Shown piece by piece: positions 1 to 8,298 of a stretch of DNA of 64,000 nt. The notes beneath the pieces were generated by a model. It was given only the letters and a program-made list of their open reading frames with translations, was not told where the DNA came from and did not search any database. The position numbers and the translations under genes were made by a program. The stretch comes from Sciscionella marina DSM 45152 (GTDB lineage Bacteria; Actinomycetota; Actinomycetes; Mycobacteriales; Pseudonocardiaceae), in NCBI RefSeq assembly GCF_000379465.1, contig NZ_KB905382.1, positions 78,296 to 142,295 on the forward strand, in the 5' to 3' direction. Position 1 is the stretch's first letter. Every line of letters begins with the position of its first letter.

Positions 1-2174
1 TCGTGGTCTCCGGAACGGAAATACGCCTCGCCGAAACGCAGCCGCAGGAACGCGGCGACCGAGTGCGCCCCGCTGCGCTGTGCCCGGTCGAGAATGACGG
101 GCGCGGCCGCGAGCCACTGTGCCTGGTGACCGTTCGTGGAGACGTATCCGCTGATCACTTCGGCGAGATTCCAGGCGATCTCGTGCGGACCCGTCGTGGC
201 GACGGCGATGAGATTGCCGAGTTCGGTGCTCAACCACGCCAGCGCGGCCGTGCTGTCCACAAAGGACAGCGCGTGCTCGCTCGCCCGCGGGGTGCCGACC
301 GGGAGCCGGACCGCGCCCGCGCGTTCCACCGGCCAAGCCGCCTCGGCGGTCGTCAGGTAGAACCGGCCGAGCCGCTCGCGGGCCCGGGCGCGCCCGATCT
401 CGTCCTCCTCGGTGTGTGCCCGGCAGGCCGCATAGGAGCGGACGAGGTCGTGCATGTGGTACCGGCCCCTGCTGTGGCATTCGAGCAGGTGTGCCGCGGC
501 GAGCCGGTCGAGCAGGCGATTCGCCTCGGCCACCGCGATCCCGGCGAGCGCGGCAGCCGCGTCCGCGGTGAAATCGTTGCCGGGGATCAGGCCGAGTAGC
601 CGGAAAAGCCGCCGGGACAACGGTTCGAGCGCCAGATAGGAGAGTGCGAACGTGGTCGCCACCGGGCTTTCCTCGGCGCCGTCCAGTACGAGACCGCCGA
701 TCGGGTCCGTCGTGGACAGTTCGGCCGCGACATCCCTGAGCGTGCCGCGCGGCTGCGCGAGTACCTTGGCCGCCGCGATCCGCATCGCGAGCGGGAGACC
801 GTCGCAGAGCCGGGCGAGCTCGCGCGCCGCGTCCGGCTCCCCGGCCACAACCTCGGCGCCGAGCACTCCGCTGAGCAGTCCACGTGACTCCACTCCGGAC
901 AGTGGGCCGAGCGCGATGGTGCGGGCGCCCGCGCGGGCCACCAGTTCACCGAGGCGGTTGCGGCTGGTCACCACGGTGGTCCCGGAAGGCGGAAGCAAGG
1001 GGAGTACCTGGGCGGTGTCGCGCGCATTGTCGAGCAGTACGAGCATGGCGCGGTCCGCGATGGTGGAGCGGTACAGCCGGAGCTGGTCGTCGAGGCTCGT
1101 GGGAACCGCACGCGGGTCGATCCCGAGACCGCGCAGCAGGTGCGCCAGCGCCACGGCCGGGGTGAGCGGCTCGTGGTCGGCGTCGTAGCCGCGCAGGTCG
1201 AGATAGAGCTGCCCGTCCGGAAAGCAGGCACGCATCGAATGCGCCCAGTGCACGGCGAGCGTGGTCTTGCCGATCCCGCCGGTGCCGCTGAGTACCCACA
1301 GCCCGGTGCCGTCCTCGGCGAGCTGGGCGTTCAGGGCGGCGAGCTGTTCGGCCCGTCCGGTGAACCCGCGCACCCGCGCGGGCAGTTCGGCGGGGCGAAT
1401 CGGGCGAATCGGCATGGTGACCGGCTTCTCCGGCTCGCCGCCGAGCACACCGGCCTGTATCGCGCGCAGTTCCGCTCCGGGCTCGATGCCGAGCTCGGAA
1501 CGCAGTCGGTTGCGCGTTTCCCGGTACACGGCCAGTGCCGCGGTGGCCTGTCCGCTGCGCTGCAGTGCCCGCATGAGCAGCCCGCACAACCGTTCCCGGA
1601 ACGGGTACCGACCGGTGGCAGTGCGCAGTTCGCCGAGGATCGCCGCATGTTCTCCGGCGGCGAGCTCGGCCTCGAAACACTCCTCCAGGGTGACCAGCCG
1701 TCGTTGTTCGAGCGCGGGCAGTTCGGCGCCGGTGAGGGTTTCGGTGGTGCCGCCGAGCGCTTCGCCGTCCCACAGGGTGAGTGCCTGGCGCAGGCATGCG
1801 GCGGCCGCGGCGTACTCGCCCGCCGTCTGGCGGACTTTCGCTTGTTCCACCAGCCGATCGAAGCGGTGCAGGTCGAGTTCCCCGGGGTGCACCGTGATGC
1901 GGTACCCGGCCGGTTCCCTGTCGATGACCTCCCTGCCGAGGCGCTTGCGCAGTTCCGAGATGTACACCTGCAGTCTGCCGCGGATGCTCGGCGGCGGTTG
2001 CTCGCCCCAGACCAGGTCGAACAGCTGCGTTTCGGGAACGACCTGGTTCGCGCGCAGCAGCAGCGCCGCGAGCACCGCGCGCTGTTTCGGTCCGCCGAGC
2101 CGGATCGGTCCGCCCGGCCCGTCCGCGCCGACGGGACCGAGTAGCCGATAGCGCGGATGGTCGGCGGCGAGCAT
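1..2174 (-). CDS. SARP-family regulator with NB-ARC ATPase domain (partial, C-terminus off window)
   Basis: Reading from the ATG at 2174 the frame stays open to the window edge (about 724 codons), so the C-terminus is missing. The first ~95 residues look like an OmpR/SARP winged-helix DNA-binding domain (GGPKQRAVLAALLLRANQVV near the N-terminus). A BTAD (bacterial transcriptional activator) domain follows to about residue 245. An NB-ARC module follows with a clear Walker A, SGTGGIGKTTLAVHWAHS, encoded near 1255-1300. This is the AfsR/RedD/DnrI-type architecture, known for activating secondary-metabolite genes and here likely ATP-responsive. Its target cannot be read from the sequence. The lipopeptide locus at 14-52 kb is a candidate, but 12 kb of unrelated genes lie between. 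Confidence 0.85.
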   Translation of the reverse strand, partial: MLAADHPRYRLLGPVGADGPGGPIRLGGPKQRAVLAALLLRANQVVPETQLFDLVWGEQPPPSIRGRLQVYISELRKRLGREVIDREPAGYRITVHPGELDLHRFDRLVEQAKVRQTAGEYAAAAACLRQALTLWDGEALGGTTETLTGAELPALEQRRLVTLEECFEAELAAGEHAAILGELRTATGRYPFRERLCGLLMRALQRSGQATAALAVYRETRNRLRSELGIEPGAELRAIQAGVLGGEPEKPVTMPIRPIRPAELPARVRGFTGRAEQLAALNAQLAEDGTGLWVLSGTGGIGKTTLAVHWAHSMRACFPDGQLYLDLRGYDADHEPLTPAVALAHLLRGLGIDPRAVPTSLDDQLRLYRSTIADRAMLVLLDNARDTAQVLPLLPPSGTTVVTSRNRLGELVARAGARTIALGPLSGVESRGLLSGVLGAEVVAGEPDAARELARLCDGLPLAMRIAAAKVLAQPRGTLRDVAAELSTTDPIGGLVLDGAEESPVATTFALSYLALEPLSRRLFRLLGLIPGNDFTADAAAALAGIAVAEANRLLDRLAAAHLLECHSRGRYHMHDLVRSYAACRAHTEEDEIGRARARERLGRFYLTTAEAAWPVERAGAVRLPVGTPRASEHALSFVDSTAALAWLSTELGNLIAVATTGPHEIAWNLAEVISGYVSTNGHQAQWLAAAPVILDRAQRSGAHSVAAFLRLRFGEAYFRSGDH

Positions 2175-2312
2175 GGGACCTCGATTCGTGTTCGGCGAAC
2201 GGCCCGGCCTTGGACGCGATGCCGAGCCGTGCGGTTCCGCCGAACCGAAACCGTCAGGAACGCGAGAAATGTCCCGATAGTTCTTTATTCGGCACAGTTG
2301 TCCAGCACAGCG

Positions 2313-3218
2313 CTAGGTGTGGATACCGTTCGCGGATTCCTGGTCCGGGTCTTGCGAATCCTTCGGTTCCGCGACGAGGTCTTTGTGCGAGGCCCGGTGT
2401 TCCACCCGTTCGGCGCCGGGGGACCGGGAAGAGAAATCGTCCGGATCGAACCGCTTGTCGGTCACCAGCGTCGGACGGGGCGGGCGCAGCAGTGCGCCGT
2501 TGTCCAGGATGTTCTGTTCGGTGATCTTGAAAGCCCGGGCGATGCGGTCCATCTCCGCAGTGGTCCCGTCATGGAGCTGGTCGAGCACGTTCGCGAAGGA
2601 CTCGAGCACTTCGGGCTTGCCTTGGACGTTCTTCCAATCGAGATAGACAGTCACGGCCCCGGTGAACAGCGCGGCCGGGGAGCCCTCGAAGGACGAGGTG
2701 GCGTTGGCGATCGCGGTGCAAATGTGTGCCTCGGCGGACTCCTCGGCCATCTGAGCCTTGTCCAGTCCGTCCGCGGCCGCGTCCATCGTGTCGTGGAAGT
2801 CCTGCTTCATCGCGTCGAGCAGCTTGTTGTAGTTCTCCAGCGTTGTCTGCTGATCGGTCAACAGGAGTTCCATCAGGTGGACCGCATCGCGCATCGTTTG
2901 TAGATAGTGCCGGAACCCGTCCGCCGCGTCACCCTGCCAGGCGGCGAGGGTCGCCACCGTATCGTCCAGCCCGCTCTCCCGGTGCCTGGCGACCGCGAGC
3001 TTGGCCTGGTGCACGAACTCCGCCATGGTCGCGCTGGCTTCGAAGTCCTCCGGTACCGCGAACCGCATGATCGACTGGTACAGCCGGTCGGGCAGCGCCA
3101 ACTGTCCGACCGGGACGAGCTCGGATGTGACCACTTCACGTGCGGTCCTGCGCCATTCATCGGCCCAGGCCTCGACCTCTGTCGGCCAGGAAGCACCGAC
3201 CGGAACGAGTACACCCAT
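2313..3218 (-). CDS. WXG-like/type VII secretion-associated helical protein
   Basis: 301 aa, predicted mostly alpha-helical, with no signal peptide or membrane segment. A WxG motif (AAWQGDAADGFRHY, about residues 93-106) lies between two helical stretches, as in ESX/WXG100-fold and LXG-type proteins. The C-terminal ~60 residues are polar and Pro/Asp/Ser-rich and look disordered. It is the last gene of a three-gene minus-strand unit (YbaB-like, 108-aa helical protein, this gene; 17-nt gap upstream). Such trios are common in actinomycetes beside or apart from ESX loci. No EccC, EccD or other secretion machinery is in the window, so secretion is inferred from the fold only. The function is unknown. 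Confidence 0.65.
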   Translation of the reverse strand: MGVLVPVGASWPTEVEAWADEWRRTAREVVTSELVPVGQLALPDRLYQSIMRFAVPEDFEASATMAEFVHQAKLAVARHRESGLDDTVATLAAWQGDAADGFRHYLQTMRDAVHLMELLLTDQQTTLENYNKLLDAMKQDFHDTMDAAADGLDKAQMAEESAEAHICTAIANATSSFEGSPAALFTGAVTVYLDWKNVQGKPEVLESFANVLDQLHDGTTAEMDRIARAFKITEQNILDNGALLRPPRPTLVTDKRFDPDDFSSRSPGAERVEHRASHKDLVAEPKDSQDPDQESANGIHT

Positions 3219-3235
3219 GGTTGTCTACCTCCGCG

Positions 3236-3562
3236 TCATCGCTGGTGCTTGTGCAATGCTTCGGCCGAATCGCGTTCGGCGGCGGCGTACCGCTTGGCGA
3301 TCTCCAGGATCGCTTCCCTGCCCAGATCGAGGTTTTCGTGATCGTCGTGCAGCAGCTTGATCATCGCCTCCGCGGTGATCTGCCATCCGGCCAAGGCGCG
3401 GGCACACAGGTCCGGGTTGTGTGAGCGGAATGCCGTGTTCTCCTCCTCGGTGGCCTTGATCAGCTGCCGTCGCGCGGTCTCCAGGTCGTCGAGCGCCTTG
3501 GGAAGGTCGCTTTTGCCCGCATAGCGCAGCTCCTCGACGTCGGCGTGAAATCCGTTGCTCAT
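3236..3562 (-). CDS. small ESX-1-associated/WXG100-like helical protein
   Basis: 108 aa from the ATG at 3562, one base after the TGA of the YbaB-like gene (TGAGATG), so translation is probably coupled. An in-frame upstream extension lies wholly inside the neighbour and was rejected. The protein is a charged helical hairpin typical in size of WXG100 proteins (about 100 aa). The turn region holds AGWQI rather than a strict WxG, so membership of the family is an inference from size, helicity and context. It may pair with the product of the next gene downstream. Confidence 0.6.
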   Translation of the reverse strand: MSNGFHADVEELRYAGKSDLPKALDDLETARRQLIKATEEENTAFRSHNPDLCARALAGWQITAEAMIKLLHDDHENLDLGREAILEIAKRYAAAERDSAEALHKHQR

Positions 3563-3563
3563 C

Positions 3564-3992
3564 TCACCACTCCCTGCGCAGTACGGTCGGGGACAGCGCA
3601 TCCAGGTCCACCGGTTCGGGCTCGGGTTCCGTGTACGGTGCGAATTCCTGGCGCCAGGCGAACCGGTCCTGCAGATAGGTGCTGCCGCCGAACGGGCGCA
3701 GCAATTCGGCGGCCTGGCGTGCCGCGGTGCGCTGTGCCTCGGCATAGGTCCGCAGTACCGCCTCGGCGATCCGCTCCGGTGCCATTTTTCTGACCTGTTC
3801 GCCGAGGCGCAGCTCGGTCAGCACTCCGTCGACGTTCACCGTCAGGTGCACCGCGCCGTCCGGGGACTCACCCTCGACCGAGATCGCGGGCAGCTCCTTG
3901 CCCAGAACATCCTTGGTGGCCTGCGCATTCTCGCGAACCCGTGCGAGTTTCTGCCACGCGGCGTCCATCCGCGCGGCCTCGTCGTCTGTCAT
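3564..3992 (-). CDS. YbaB/EbfC-family nucleoid-associated-like protein
   Basis: 142 aa. Residues ~35-95 match the YbaB/EbfC pattern: an amphipathic helix, then VHLTVNVDGVLTELRLGEQV and a second helix. This is followed by an acidic Pro/Glu tail (TEPEPEPVD). YbaB proteins bind DNA as dimers in bacterial nucleoids. In actinomycetes divergent members are often encoded next to WXG100-like genes (EspL-like), as here. It is first in the three-gene minus-strand unit and is followed immediately by the 108-aa helical protein. DNA binding is inferred and has no direct support here. Confidence 0.7.
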   Translation of the reverse strand: MTDDEAARMDAAWQKLARVRENAQATKDVLGKELPAISVEGESPDGAVHLTVNVDGVLTELRLGEQVRKMAPERIAEAVLRTYAEAQRTAARQAAELLRPFGGSTYLQDRFAWRQEFAPYTEPEPEPVDLDALSPTVLRREW

Positions 3993-4077
3993 CGCCGTCC
4001 TCCTGGTCGCCCCCTTGCCCGGCCAGTCTCGGCCGCGGGACTTCCGAACGGCTTCCCACGCGCTTCCCGTCGGTGAG

Positions 4078-5562
4078 TCAGCCCGTCCGGGCCGCCGCGG
4101 TGCAGCTCTGCGTGCCGTGGCACTGACGCAGTGCGGTCAGTTGCCGGTGCAGCCGCTCCCGCGTTGCGGTGGGCAGCGTGTCGTAGGTGTTGTGCAGCTG
4201 GCCGGGATCGCGGCGGTGGTCGTAGTATTCCTTGGCGCCGTTGTCGTATTCGGTGTAGGTGAACGCCCCGGTGCGGATCGCGGCATAACTCGGCGGATTG
4301 CCGCTGCCCTTGGCCGGATAGTCGGGATCCTTCGGGTCGGTGTCCGGTCCGTGATGCTCGACGAGGGCGGTGTCCGGTCGGCCGGGCGGATTCTGCCCGT
4401 GCAGTGGCGGGACGAGACTGTGGCCGTCCACCTCCGGAGGGGGAGTCGCGCCGCCGAGGGATTCGAAGGTGGGGGCGAGGTCGATATTGGAGGCGGTGGC
4501 GGAAGTGGTGCGGCCCGCGGGCACTCCGGGGCCGGTGACCACGAGCGGCACCCGCACATCGGTGTCGAACGCGGTCTGCTTGCCGGACGCGAGCCGGTAC
4601 TCGCCCATGTGGAAACCGTTGTCCGAGTTGAACACGAAGTAGGTGTTCTTGTCCTGCCCGGTGGCCCGCAGGGTCTGCTGCAGTCGGCCGATCATGGCGT
4701 CCACGGCCTGCACCGACTGCGCCCGTTTGCGGAAGTCCCTGTCGATCTTCTGGATCCGTTGCCGGGGAAGGGGTTCCCGGTTTGCCAGCCAGGGCGGGGC
4801 ATCGGTGGGCAGCTGGTTGAACGCCGGTCCGCGTGGTGCTTGCAGTCCGGGGAACTTGTCGGCGTCCCGGGGTGCCGGGGTGTACGGGCCGTGCGGGGCG
4901 AAGGTCGCGGTCTCCAGCAGGAAAGGTTGCCGGTCCTGCGCCGCGGACTTCGCGAAGGAGTTCGCCTTACGGGACACCACATCCGTGAGGTAGTCCTTCG
5001 ATTTCTTCCCGTGGTGCACCAGCTGCCCGTTCTCGTTCATGGTGTAGCCGAACTCCGGGTACCCGTTCTCGGCCACATCCCATTCGTCCCAGCCCGGCGG
5101 TGGCGGAAGGGCTTTGCCGGTCACCTTCTTCGGTACCGGGTACTCGTTCATGTACTTGCCCATCATCGCGGTCCGGTAACCCTTGTCCTGCAATGCCGTG
5201 GCGAAGGTTCGGTTTTCCTCGCCGTGCTGCTGGAACACGGGATAACCGCCGTCCGGCGCGGAGTTCGTGAACACGCCGGTGTCGTGCGGGAACCGCCCGG
5301 TGAAGATCGAGGACCGGGAAGGGCAGCACAGCGAATCGGTCACCGAATAGTTCGAGAACGACATGCCCTCTCGCTGCATCTGCTGCACGTGCGGCATATA
5401 GGGCAGCAGGTTCATGGACAGATCGTCGGTCAGCACGAATACGATGTTCGGGCGCGCGGAACCGGTCTCGGCGGTGTTGGCGATCGAGGTTCCGGAACAC
5501 CCGGCGACCGCGAGCAGGACGGCGGTCGCGCACAAGGCCACTGGAGTACGGGTTCTGGACAT
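4078..5562 (-). CDS. secreted lipoprotein sulfatase (arylsulfatase/N-acetylglucosamine-6-sulfatase type)
   Basis: 494 aa from ATG 5562, which has GAGAGG about 9 nt upstream; ATGs at 5571 and 5634 have poorer spacing. The N-terminus is a lipoprotein signal (MSRTRTPVAL, hydrophobic core, lipobox LAVAGC with Cys22), so the enzyme is expected on the outer face of the membrane. The sulfatase signature C-x-P-S-R appears as CCPSRSSIFTGR; Cys79 would be oxidised to formylglycine. Metal ligands are seen in LTDD (about residue 46) and FNSDNG near the middle. These features support hydrolysis of sulfate esters, probably on sulfated sugars. The gene stands alone and is divergent from a MarR regulator. 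No formylglycine-generating enzyme is nearby. Confidence 0.85.
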   Translation of the reverse strand: MSRTRTPVALCATAVLLAVAGCSGTSIANTAETGSARPNIVFVLTDDLSMNLLPYMPHVQQMQREGMSFSNYSVTDSLCCPSRSSIFTGRFPHDTGVFTNSAPDGGYPVFQQHGEENRTFATALQDKGYRTAMMGKYMNEYPVPKKVTGKALPPPPGWDEWDVAENGYPEFGYTMNENGQLVHHGKKSKDYLTDVVSRKANSFAKSAAQDRQPFLLETATFAPHGPYTPAPRDADKFPGLQAPRGPAFNQLPTDAPPWLANREPLPRQRIQKIDRDFRKRAQSVQAVDAMIGRLQQTLRATGQDKNTYFVFNSDNGFHMGEYRLASGKQTAFDTDVRVPLVVTGPGVPAGRTTSATASNIDLAPTFESLGGATPPPEVDGHSLVPPLHGQNPPGRPDTALVEHHGPDTDPKDPDYPAKGSGNPPSYAAIRTGAFTYTEYDNGAKEYYDHRRDPGQLHNTYDTLPTATRERLHRQLTALRQCHGTQSCTAAARTG

Positions 5563-5636
5563 CGGCCGCATCCTCTCGGTGTGGGACGCCTCGCCGGATC
5601 GACGGTACCCGCGACTCCGGATGATCGTCAACAAAC

Positions 5637-5647
5637 GAGACTGTCTC
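5637..5647. promoter_or_regulatory. short palindrome in the sulfatase/marR intergenic region
   Basis: GAGAC-T-GTCTC is a perfect 5-1-5 inverted repeat lying between the divergent sulfatase and MarR genes. MarR-family regulators commonly autoregulate through short palindromes in the divergent intergenic region. Assignment as the operator is inference, because a palindrome this short can arise by chance. Confidence 0.3.
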
Positions 5648-5686
5648 TGGATGCGACCTTCTTGTCGATTCCGTTAGCATGGCCAC

Positions 5687-6136
5687 ATGAGCGAAGCAGT
5701 CGAGGAATTCCCGTCGAACACCGCGCCCGAACAGCTCGTCATGGTGCTGCGGCGGTATCGGGAGGCACTGCGCAGGGCACTCATCGCGGATGACTTCAGT
5801 CCCGTCCCGCCGGTGGCGAACTGGTTGCTCATCGCGCTGGCACGGCGATCGGGGACGGTCGGGGAGCTCGCGCGCCGATTGGACACCACCAAGCAGGCGG
5901 TCAGCAGGCTCGCCGATCAGCTGGTGGGCCTCGGGTACTGCCGCCGTCAGCGCGGCACCGCCAACCGCAGGCAGGTCACCCTCTCGGTCACCGAGGAGGG
6001 GCACGCGGCCGCGGGGATCCTGGTCGGTGCCATCGAGCGGCTCGACCGGGAACTGTTCGAGAACGTCAGCGAAACCGACCGGGACGCGTTCCACCGGGTG
6101 CTGGCCACGGTCACCGCTGCGGGTACCCCGGAATAG
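5687..6136 (+). CDS. MarR-family transcriptional regulator
   Basis: 149 aa with the MarR winged-helix layout: a dimerisation helix, then GTVGELARRLDTTKQAVSRL as the helix-turn-helix (about residues 58-77), a wing with RGTANRRQVTLSVTEEG, and C-terminal dimerisation helices. The wing sequence is the conserved D/N-R-R..V.LT..G type. It is divergent from the sulfatase gene and probably controls it and/or itself. Its ligand is unknown. The start at 5687 is close to a TAGCAT -10-like element (5675-5680), which would fit a leaderless or very short leader. Confidence 0.85.
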   Translation: MSEAVEEFPSNTAPEQLVMVLRRYREALRRALIADDFSPVPPVANWLLIALARRSGTVGELARRLDTTKQAVSRLADQLVGLGYCRRQRGTANRRQVTLSVTEEGHAAAGILVGAIERLDRELFENVSETDRDAFHRVLATVTAAGTPE

Positions 6137-6176
6137 CCGTGCGCACCGCCGGGGAGGATTACGAGGCCACCGCGGG

Positions 6177-6248
6177 GGAAACTTCTTGCTGCGCGGCGCC
6201 CCGCTCGCGTCCACCGGGACCGTGCTCCCGGTGGACGGCGGCTGGTCA
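6177..6248 (+). pseudogene. remnant of an SDR C-terminus
   Basis: One plus-strand frame between marR and the MFS gene reads GAPLASTGTVLPVDGGWS. This matches the C-terminal end of classical short-chain dehydrogenases (the ..TGTVLPVDGGW pattern). No Rossmann GxxxGxG, catalytic Tyr or in-frame start precedes it, since marR ends only 41 nt upstream. It is best read as the stump left after deletion of an SDR gene. A chance match is possible because the stretch is short. Confidence 0.4.
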
Positions 6249-7517
6249 CACGGGCTGCTTCCGGGGCTTGAGGAACACCGTCAGCGCGGCGCCGATCAGA
6301 TAGCAGGCGCCGAACACCCACATCACGCCTTCCACGCCGAGCGGGGTCAGGCACAGCCCGACAAGTGCGGGTCCGGCCGCGGTGCCCAGCCCGGCGCCGA
6401 GGTTCAGCCCGGCCATCGCCGCACCGGTGCGCTTCGGCGCGAGCTTCGGCATGAGCGCGGACATCGGGGCGAACCCGGCGAGGCAGGCGCAGAACAGGCT
6501 GCCGATGATCAGCGAGAGCCAGAAGCTGTGCGTCGCGGTCGGCACGTAGTAGAAGGCGACCGTGGTGACCGCGCACCCCACACAGCCCATCCAGCGCAAC
6601 ACGGTGTTCACCCCGTACCGGTCGCTCCAGTATCCGGCGAGCAGGTTGCAACCGAGGTTGACGAGGTACATCACCGCGTAGATGGTCAGCCAGTCGCCGA
6701 GCGGGAAGCCGAGGGAGTGCGTGAAATACACCGGTAGGAACACCGGGAAGCCGAACTGGGAGACCCCGTTGATCACCCGGACGATCCCGGCGACGGCGAC
6801 CTTGGGTTCCTGCCAGAGCAACGAGACCCCTTGTACCAGGCCGCGGATCGGGTTCGTCTCGGGCCGATCGACCGGTCGATCGCCGCCGGGCGCGCGCACC
6901 GCGAACCCGATCGCCGCACCGAGCACGATCACCACCAGCGCGGCCCACAGCGTGTGCTGCGGCCCGATCAGCGCGATGCTGGCCTTCGCGATCAGCGGGC
7001 TCAGCGTGGAGAACCCGGCGATATAGGCGAACCAGAACCAGCCGACCGCCATGCCGAGCTTCGCGGGCCGCGCGGTGCGCACCACCCACATCAGAAAACC
7101 GTAGGCGAACAGCGGATAGCCGAATCCGCGCAACCCATAACAGAGCAGCAGCAACACATTCGAGTGCTGGTCCACGCCGAACACCACGAACAACACGTGG
7201 AAGGCGACCCAGATCCCCGCCCCGGCGAGCATGAGCTTGCGCGGGCCGAACACATCGGAGAGTGCGGCGGCCATCCAGGCCGCGATCCCCGCGGTGACAC
7301 CGTAGATGGTGAACATCAGCGCGACCCGGTTCGCGCCGAACCCCTGATCGGTGAGCATCGCCGAGAGGTAACCCTGCTCGACGCCGTCGCCGATCATGAA
7401 GAGGCCGAGCGCCAGATAACCGAGTGCCAGTGTCGGCGGGATTCCGACCCGATCGAGAAAACCGCCCAGTTGATTGGTTTCCGGACCGGTCGCCGCCCGT
7501 TCGCCGGTGTGCGACAT
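6246..7517 (-). CDS. MFS permease of the RbtT/DalT/CsbX (polyol/sugar) family
   Basis: 423 aa from ATG 7517, which has AAGGTGGAG just upstream. About 12 hydrophobic segments are visible. The first carries LGYLALGLFMIGDGVEQGYL, the diagnostic start of the RbtT/DalT/CsbX family, whose known members carry ribitol and D-arabinitol. The A-loop motif lies after TM2 (ALSDVFGPRKLM). It is the last gene of the co-directional minus-strand group downstream of TenA/BtpA/PfkB, after a 139-nt gap, so it may import the substrate of that pathway. The real substrate is not known. Confidence 0.8.
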   Translation of the reverse strand: MSHTGERAATGPETNQLGGFLDRVGIPPTLALGYLALGLFMIGDGVEQGYLSAMLTDQGFGANRVALMFTIYGVTAGIAAWMAAALSDVFGPRKLMLAGAGIWVAFHVLFVVFGVDQHSNVLLLLCYGLRGFGYPLFAYGFLMWVVRTARPAKLGMAVGWFWFAYIAGFSTLSPLIAKASIALIGPQHTLWAALVVIVLGAAIGFAVRAPGGDRPVDRPETNPIRGLVQGVSLLWQEPKVAVAGIVRVINGVSQFGFPVFLPVYFTHSLGFPLGDWLTIYAVMYLVNLGCNLLAGYWSDRYGVNTVLRWMGCVGCAVTTVAFYYVPTATHSFWLSLIIGSLFCACLAGFAPMSALMPKLAPKRTGAAMAGLNLGAGLGTAAGPALVGLCLTPLGVEGVMWVFGACYLIGAALTVFLKPRKQPV

Positions 7518-7656
7518 TGCTCCACCTTCCTGTGTACTACTGGTGAGCCGGTGGCTCAGTCTCGACTGTGCCGGTGGATACCAAACCGGCCTCCGATGAG
7601 CCGACCCCTTGTCCGCCAAGGGAATTTCACCTATTCGAGTCGGCTCGTCTCCGGTC

Positions 7657-8298
7657 TCACTGGTATGCCGCCTCGTGGAAGGCGATCTCCGCTTCGAGGG
7701 TGTGGCCGAACACGCCGAGCAGTTCGCGCTCGGTCTCCGGCAGGACCTCGAGCGCGTCGATCTCCGCGGCGAGGAAGCGCACCTGGGTGAGGAACGGCTC
7801 CCTGGTGTGCAGCGCGACCCAGTCGGCGATCGGACCGCGCTGCGAGGGTGTGCGCGCCGCGGTGGCACACCACTGCCCGTACAGGGATTCCGCGGTGTAC
7901 ATGCCGGTGACGATGCCCGGATAGCCGTAGGTGTCGGCGATGTCCAGTACCACCTCGGTCAGCCCGCCTGCCTGTTCCTGGGCGGCCGCGCTCACCTCCG
8001 GCGCACCACCGATATCGGCCAGTGCTTTGCTGAAGTAGTCGTACTGCTCGGTCACCAGGTTGTGCAGCGCGGTGCTGTGCCCGGAAAGGGCGCGCGCGTT
8101 CGGGGCCTCGCGGACCGCCGCCCCGCACAGCCGGGCGGCGGTGTCCACGAATTCTCGTTCGAAGACCAGATAGCGGGCGAAGACCGCGTCCGGGATCGTG
8201 TCCGCGCTGACCTCCTCGACGAACCGCATACCGAGCGCGGCCTGCCAGGTTCCGGAATTCTCCGCGCGCAACCGCGCGCTCAGTGGTGCTTCGGTCAT
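7657..8298 (-). CDS. TenA/THI-4/PQQC-family protein
   Basis: 213 aa, all-helical, of the haem-oxygenase-like TenA fold. ATG 8298 overlaps the BtpA stop (ATGA), so translation is coupled; in-frame extensions upstream lie inside btpA. TenA proteins hydrolyse thiamine degradation products, but many relatives have other small-molecule roles. The acidic cluster near YTAESLYGQW (about residues 134-143) and the C-terminal TLEAEIAFHEAAYQ, with the conserved E..F...A pattern, are present. No thiamine genes are adjacent. The BtpA/PfkB context suggests a catabolic role outside classical thiamine salvage. Confidence 0.75.
   Translation of the reverse strand: MTEAPLSARLRAENSGTWQAALGMRFVEEVSADTIPDAVFARYLVFEREFVDTAARLCGAAVREAPNARALSGHSTALHNLVTEQYDYFSKALADIGGAPEVSAAAQEQAGGLTEVVLDIADTYGYPGIVTGMYTAESLYGQWCATAARTPSQRGPIADWVALHTREPFLTQVRFLAAEIDALEVLPETERELLGVFGHTLEAEIAFHEAAYQ

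Noticed and set aside
2157..2903. Plus-strand open frame of 248 codons over the WXG-like gene
   Set aside because: The minus-strand frame has the better codon pattern and a coherent helical WXG-type protein; the plus-strand product has no recognisable features.
7091..7300. Possible small Cys-rich minus-strand protein inside the MFS gene
   Set aside because: It is an alternative frame of hydrophobic Leu/Val codons of a transmembrane segment, with no ribosome-binding site.
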